Assembly (NCBI GenBank): GCA_963817755.1
Contig: CAWFPB010000005.1
Coordinates: 1 to 64,000, forward strand
Direction of reading: 5' to 3'
Length of the DNA: 64,000 nt
From: Oleiagrimonas sp963817755
GTDB taxonomy: Bacteria > Pseudomonadota > Gammaproteobacteria > Xanthomonadales > Rhodanobacteraceae
Shown: one piece after another, positions 61,039 to 64,000 of the stretch
How the letters are laid out: every line of letters begins with the position of its first letter
Numbering within the stretch: the first letter of the stretch is position 1
Notes under the pieces: generated by a model
What the model saw: only the letters and a program-made list of their open reading frames with translations
The model's database searches: none
What the model was told of the DNA's origin: nothing
Program-made: the position numbers and the translations under genes

Positions 61039-62195
61039 CATTCCGACCCCAGCCGCCGCTGGGTCCGCGCCAGTGTCGCCAACAGGCTGAACAACAGCAG
61101 CGCGGCCATGCCGTTGTGCGCCGTGGCCACCGGCAGCGGCAACCCGAAGTGCACGTTGCTGATGCCCAGCGCCACCTGCGCCAGCAGGGTCACGGCGATG
61201 GCGACGCCGAATCCCCGCAGGCCGGCCCGTGCGGTCCGGTGCGAGAGCCAGCCCAGATAGAGAAACACCACCAGCGCACCGATGCGATGCGCCATCTGGA
61301 TGGCGGTGCGCGCCGGGGCGTCCAGGATGCCGCCTTCGTAATCCACGCCGATGTGGCGCCACAGGATGAAGCCCTGGTGGAAGTCGGTCGCCGGCCACCA
61401 TTGGCCCATGCACTTGGGGAAGGCGCTTCCGCCAACGCCGCAGGCCAGCGCCGCGTAGTTGGTGCTGGTCCAGCCGCCAAGGAAGATCTGAGCCGCAAGG
61501 AGCACGATGCCGATGGCCACGAAACGGCGCAGCCGCGCATGCTCCTCGCCATCGGCCCCGATCGGCGTCAGGCGCAGCGCGATGTAGCCCAGTAGCGCGA
61601 AGGTGGCCATGCCACCCAACAGGTGCCCGGTGACCACGATCGGCACCAGCAGCAACGTCACCGTCCACATGCCCAGCATGGCCTGGAAGATCACCAGGGC
61701 CAGCGCAATGACCGCAATACGCCAGGGCGGTGCGCGGGTCAGGCGCGCGGCCACCACCAGCGGCGCGGCGATCGCCAGGGCGGCCAGCAGCGAGGAAAAC
61801 ACGTGCTCGCCGCCGATGTACAGGGCCGTGCCCAGTGCTGCGGCCACGGCCGAACCGATCACCGTCCATCGCGACCAGCGTCGGCGCCACACCGCGACCA
61901 GCGCCAGGCTCAGCACCAGCACGCCCAGGGTGCCGGCGATCATGCGATGGAACTGCTCGCGCCACGGCTTGCCCGGCTCCACCGGGCGCTGCGGGAACGC
62001 GGCGTCGGCCCGTGCCACCTGGTGCGCCTGGTGCGGCCAGGTGACGTGGCCGTAGCAGGTCGGCCAGTCCGGACACGACAGCCCGGCATTGGACAGGCGC
62101 ACGAAAGCGCCGAACATCACCACGCCGAACGCGAACAGCGCGGCGAACCAGGCCAGCCGCGCCGGCCACGAGAGACGGGAAATCGCACGGAACAT
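61029..62195 (-). CDS. ctaA: haem A synthase (COX15/CtaA family)
   Basis: 388 residues, eight membrane helices in two four-helix bundles. 'FVRLSNAGLSCPDWPTCYGH' is the first-loop signature; His in 'FHRMIAGTLGVLV' and 'VTGHLLGGMATFALL' ligate haem, and 'GVGGSAFPKCMGQWWP' and 'HRIGALVVFLYL' represent the second half. It oxidises haem O to haem A. The start overlaps the stop of the preceding SCO1-like gene by 1 nt. Confidence 0.95.
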   Translation of the reverse strand: MFRAISRLSWPARLAWFAALFAFGVVMFGAFVRLSNAGLSCPDWPTCYGHVTWPHQAHQVARADAAFPQRPVEPGKPWREQFHRMIAGTLGVLVLSLALVAVWRRRWSRWTVIGSAVAAALGTALYIGGEHVFSSLLAALAIAAPLVVAARLTRAPPWRIAVIALALVIFQAMLGMWTVTLLLVPIVVTGHLLGGMATFALLGYIALRLTPIGADGEEHARLRRFVAIGIVLLAAQIFLGGWTSTNYAALACGVGGSAFPKCMGQWWPATDFHQGFILWRHIGVDYEGGILDAPARTAIQMAHRIGALVVFLYLGWLSHRTARAGLRGFGVAIAVTLLAQVALGISNVHFGLPLPVATAHNGMAALLLFSLLATLARTQRRLGSEWRD

Positions 62196-62755
62196 CAGCG
62201 GATCACCTTGTGCAGGTCGTCCTTGAGTCCATTGGGGTCGAAACCGGCCCGGTAGCGGGTCAGCGCCGTTCCGTCCGATTCGACCAGGATCGCGGACACG
62301 CTGTCCGGGCCGCGCGGGCGAAATTCATCCAGCTTGTGGCCGACGTCGGTACCGACCTGCCAGCCGCGCATCACCTTCGCGGCCTTCGGGCCGTGTGGCG
62401 GTTCGCCCACGTACAGCAGGCGCAGGCGGTCGGCGTTGGCGTTGAGCGTGATGCGGGCGTTGCTCATCAGGTGCAGCAGGCGCATGCAGTTGTCCAGGCA
62501 GTCGCTGCCGGGCAGCGCCACCAGGGTCATGCGGGGCTGGCTGTCCTTCCACGGATAGGGCTTGCCATTGGCCAGGCGAATGTCGATGCCCTGGAAGCTT
62601 CGCTGCGGCAGGATGGCCTGACCGTGACTGCGGGTGCCGGGACGCCAGCCGGTCGCCGTCAGCACGATCGCGGCCAGCAGCGGCAACGCGAACACGCCCA
62701 CCACCAGCAGCAGCTTGATGCGGCTCAGCCGCCTGCGCGATGCGCTCTCATTCAT
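62195..62755 (-). CDS. SCO1-like thioredoxin-fold protein of the cox cluster
   Basis: 186 residues: an N-terminal membrane helix ('LLLVVGVFALPLLAAIVLTA') and a soluble domain. 'LVALPGSDCLDNCMRLLHLM' carries Cys86 and Cys90 as CxxxC, and His140 follows in 'DVGHKLDEF'. CxxxC plus a distal His is the copper site of SCO1/SenC chaperones, though the surrounding sequence is too divergent for an obvious family hit. Its place between SURF1 and COX15 supports a role in cytochrome oxidase assembly. It overlaps the SURF1 gene by 8 nt. Confidence 0.82.
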   Translation of the reverse strand: MNESASRRRLSRIKLLLVVGVFALPLLAAIVLTATGWRPGTRSHGQAILPQRSFQGIDIRLANGKPYPWKDSQPRMTLVALPGSDCLDNCMRLLHLMSNARITLNANADRLRLLYVGEPPHGPKAAKVMRGWQVGTDVGHKLDEFRPRGPDSVSAILVESDGTALTRYRAGFDPNGLKDDLHKVIR

Positions 62756-63485
62756 CCTCTTCGTCTCCGTTGTCGGTCTTGCGATGCATGATCACGAAGA
62801 TCGCCACCGCGGCCAGGGCAAAGGTGAACCACTGGAAGGCATAGCCGCGGTGCCGGGCCGGCGGCATGAAGCCCGGGGTCCACTGGCGCACGTAGGCCTT
62901 GGACGGATCCGGATCCAGCAGCAGCACGCGCGGGTACAGCGGCGCGTGCAGGTCGCCCTCGATCTGCTTGAGGGCGATATACGTGGTCAGCTTGGGCCAG
63001 TGCTTCTGCTTCTTGAGCGCGTTGCCGCCCAGCTCGAGGCCGGGGGACGGCGCGGGTGCGTAGATGCCCTGGATGCTTTCCTCGCCGGTCTTGATCGCGG
63101 GAAGCTGCGGAAGCTTCAGGTCCGTACCCTCGCGCGGCAGGAAACCCAGGCCCACCAGCACGAGCCGCGCGCCCTGGTCGGGCTTGAACGGCGCATAGAC
63201 CCGCACGCCGGGACGGCCGGCATGGTTCTGGTCGTCCAGCATGTAGGCGCGGTCGGCCAGGAAATGTCCGTGCACGCGCAGATGCGGGTACCGCTTGGGC
63301 ACGGCGCCGTGATGAAGGGTGTCGAAATCCTGCACGGGCGCGCTGGAGGCCGTGGCAAAGCGTCGCAGCAGGACCTCCTTCTCGGCTGCCCGGTTGAGCT
63401 GCCAGATACCCAGGCGCACGAAGAACGCCACGCCGGCCACGGTCAGCACGACGGCGAACAGCGAGGGCCTGCGCAGCCGGATCAT
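62748..63485 (-). CDS. SURF1 family cytochrome oxidase assembly protein
   Basis: 245 residues. Two membrane helices at the ends ('LFAVVLTVAGVAFFVRLGIWQLNRAAEK' and 'HRGYAFQWFTFALAAVAIFVIM') flank the periplasmic beta domain with 'VRVYAPFKPDQGARLVLVGLGFLPRE' and 'PGFMPPARHRGYAFQWF'. SURF1/Shy1 helps insert haem A into subunit I. The arrangement of two terminal helices and 'RGYAFQWF' is diagnostic. Confidence 0.94.
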   Translation of the reverse strand: MIRLRRPSLFAVVLTVAGVAFFVRLGIWQLNRAAEKEVLLRRFATASSAPVQDFDTLHHGAVPKRYPHLRVHGHFLADRAYMLDDQNHAGRPGVRVYAPFKPDQGARLVLVGLGFLPREGTDLKLPQLPAIKTGEESIQGIYAPAPSPGLELGGNALKKQKHWPKLTTYIALKQIEGDLHAPLYPRVLLLDPDPSKAYVRQWTPGFMPPARHRGYAFQWFTFALAAVAIFVIMHRKTDNGDEEDE

Positions 63486-63544
63486 GCAAGACCCCCCATG
63501 GTCGACGTTATACTGGTCCGGACTGTTCGCACTGGAATCATCGC

Positions 63545-63763
63545 GTGGAAACCATCTACAAGGTGGCCCTGATCGCCGTACTGGGCATCGTGATCTTCAA
63601 CCTGTGGCAAGCCCTGTACCTGATGATGAAGGACAAGGGCGACGAAAAACGCACGGTGGTCAAGTCGCTGACTCGACGCATCGGCTTCTCGCTGCTCCTG
63701 ATCCTGATGGTCATCGTCGGCATCTGGGCCGGCTGGCTCAAACCGCACGGCATCGGCGGGTAA
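63545..63763 (+). CDS. DUF2909 twin-transmembrane small protein
   Basis: 72 residues from a GTG start. Two hydrophobic helices ('VALIAVLGIVIFNLWQALYLM' and 'IGFSLLLILMVIVGIWAGWL') are joined by the conserved charged loop 'KDKGDEKRTVVKSLTRR'. Found beside coxC/SURF1 in many proteobacteria and probably an assembly or small subunit factor. Divergent from SURF1. Confidence 0.9.
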   Translation: METIYKVALIAVLGIVIFNLWQALYLMMKDKGDEKRTVVKSLTRRIGFSLLLILMVIVGIWAGWLKPHGIGG

Positions 63764-63859
63764 GCCAGCGATTGTACCGCACTGCCCCGCCTGCGCCGCC
63801 AGCCTGATACCTGGCGGCGCGGTATCCGACGTTGTGCCCAACCCGGACCCCGGACACGC

Positions 63860-63883
63860 AAAACCCGCCGTACGGCGGGTTTT
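63860..63883. terminator. bidirectional rho-independent terminator between DUF2909 and coxC
   Basis: Perfect 24-nt palindrome: AAAACCCGCC, GTAC, GGCGGGTTTT. T-tracts occur on both strands. Confidence 0.93.
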
Positions 63884-63912
63884 GCGCAATGTCTCGCGGA
63901 AACCTGTACGTC

Positions 63913-64000
63913 CTACATGATGTAGACGAACAGGAACAGGCACAGCCAGACCACGTCCACGAAGTGCCAGTACCAGGCCACCGCCTCGAAACCGAAATGG
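63913..64000 (-). CDS. coxC: cytochrome c oxidase subunit III, C-terminal end (partial)
   Basis: The last 28 residues are inside the window: 'HFGFEAVAWYWHFVDVVW' then 'LCLFLFVYIM' and TAG. The WYWHFVDVVWLxLFxxxYI ending is diagnostic of subunit III, helix VII. The rest of the gene lies beyond the right edge. Encoded on the same strand as SURF1-COX15-ctaB, separated from them by the opposite-strand DUF2909 gene. Confidence 0.95.
   Translation of the reverse strand, partial: HFGFEAVAWYWHFVDVVWLCLFLFVYIM

Overview
The window is about 67% GC, densely packed and free of mobile elements, rRNA or tRNA. Gene content and order (rubredoxin-thiE-hemL, PPi-dependent phosphofructokinase beside a membrane pyrophosphatase, pcm-tolC, waaA beside lpxL, a cox assembly block with SURF1 and COX15) point to a gammaproteobacterium of the Xanthomonadales, probably Rhodanobacteraceae. 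That placement is inference from protein character and synteny; no phylogenetic marker was aligned.

Layout. 1-5.8 kb: DUF192 protein, rubredoxin, thiE, hemL, a voltage-gated potassium channel with a zinc-ribbon tail, argD and gloA. 5.9-13 kb: a six-gene operon that I read as a divergent Fap-type functional-amyloid system: a small secreted protein, two repeat proteins resembling FapB and FapC, a C39-like peptidase (FapD), a FapE-like protein and a coiled-coil outer-membrane barrel (FapF). A -24/-12 (sigma-54) promoter precedes it, two matching dyad sites 83 bp apart lie upstream, and a sigma-54 activator of VpsR type is encoded convergently just after it. This is the most interesting part of the window.

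13-19 kb: an SDR, a LON-domain protein, an ABC exporter pair, mpl (with an in-frame palindromic insertion) and adk. 19-29 kb: three pyrophosphate enzymes (pfp, hppA, ppa), interleaved with LemA/DUF2207, a secreted prolyl oligopeptidase and a prolyl-4-hydroxylase-like oxygenase. 29-32 kb: TetR regulator, pcm-like methyltransferase and a TolC-type channel. 32-38 kb: lipopolysaccharide genes (waaA, lpxL, two glycosyltransferases, an O-antigen ligase family protein). 38-50 kb: mostly housekeeping (zinc finger, Yip1, YceI, ELM1, dnaG, DedA, SH3 protein, FAD reductase, rmuC, folE, BaiN-type flavoprotein, two EF-hand proteins). 50-52 kb: two paralogous exported proteins with TonB-like C-termini.

52-60 kb: a heavy-metal RND efflux operon on the minus strand (response regulator, sensor kinase, adaptor, pump, DUF3240, outer-membrane factor with a His-rich tail). 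It lies 21 bp downstream of the haem-copper oxidase assembly genes at 60-64 kb (ctaB, COX15, an SCO1-like protein, SURF1, then the 3' end of coxC). The adjacency suggests, but does not prove, that copper is a substrate of the pump.

Recurring non-coding features are perfect GC-rich hairpins without a T-tract between convergent genes, and G-rich heptad repeats at gene 3' ends that could form G-quadruplexes.
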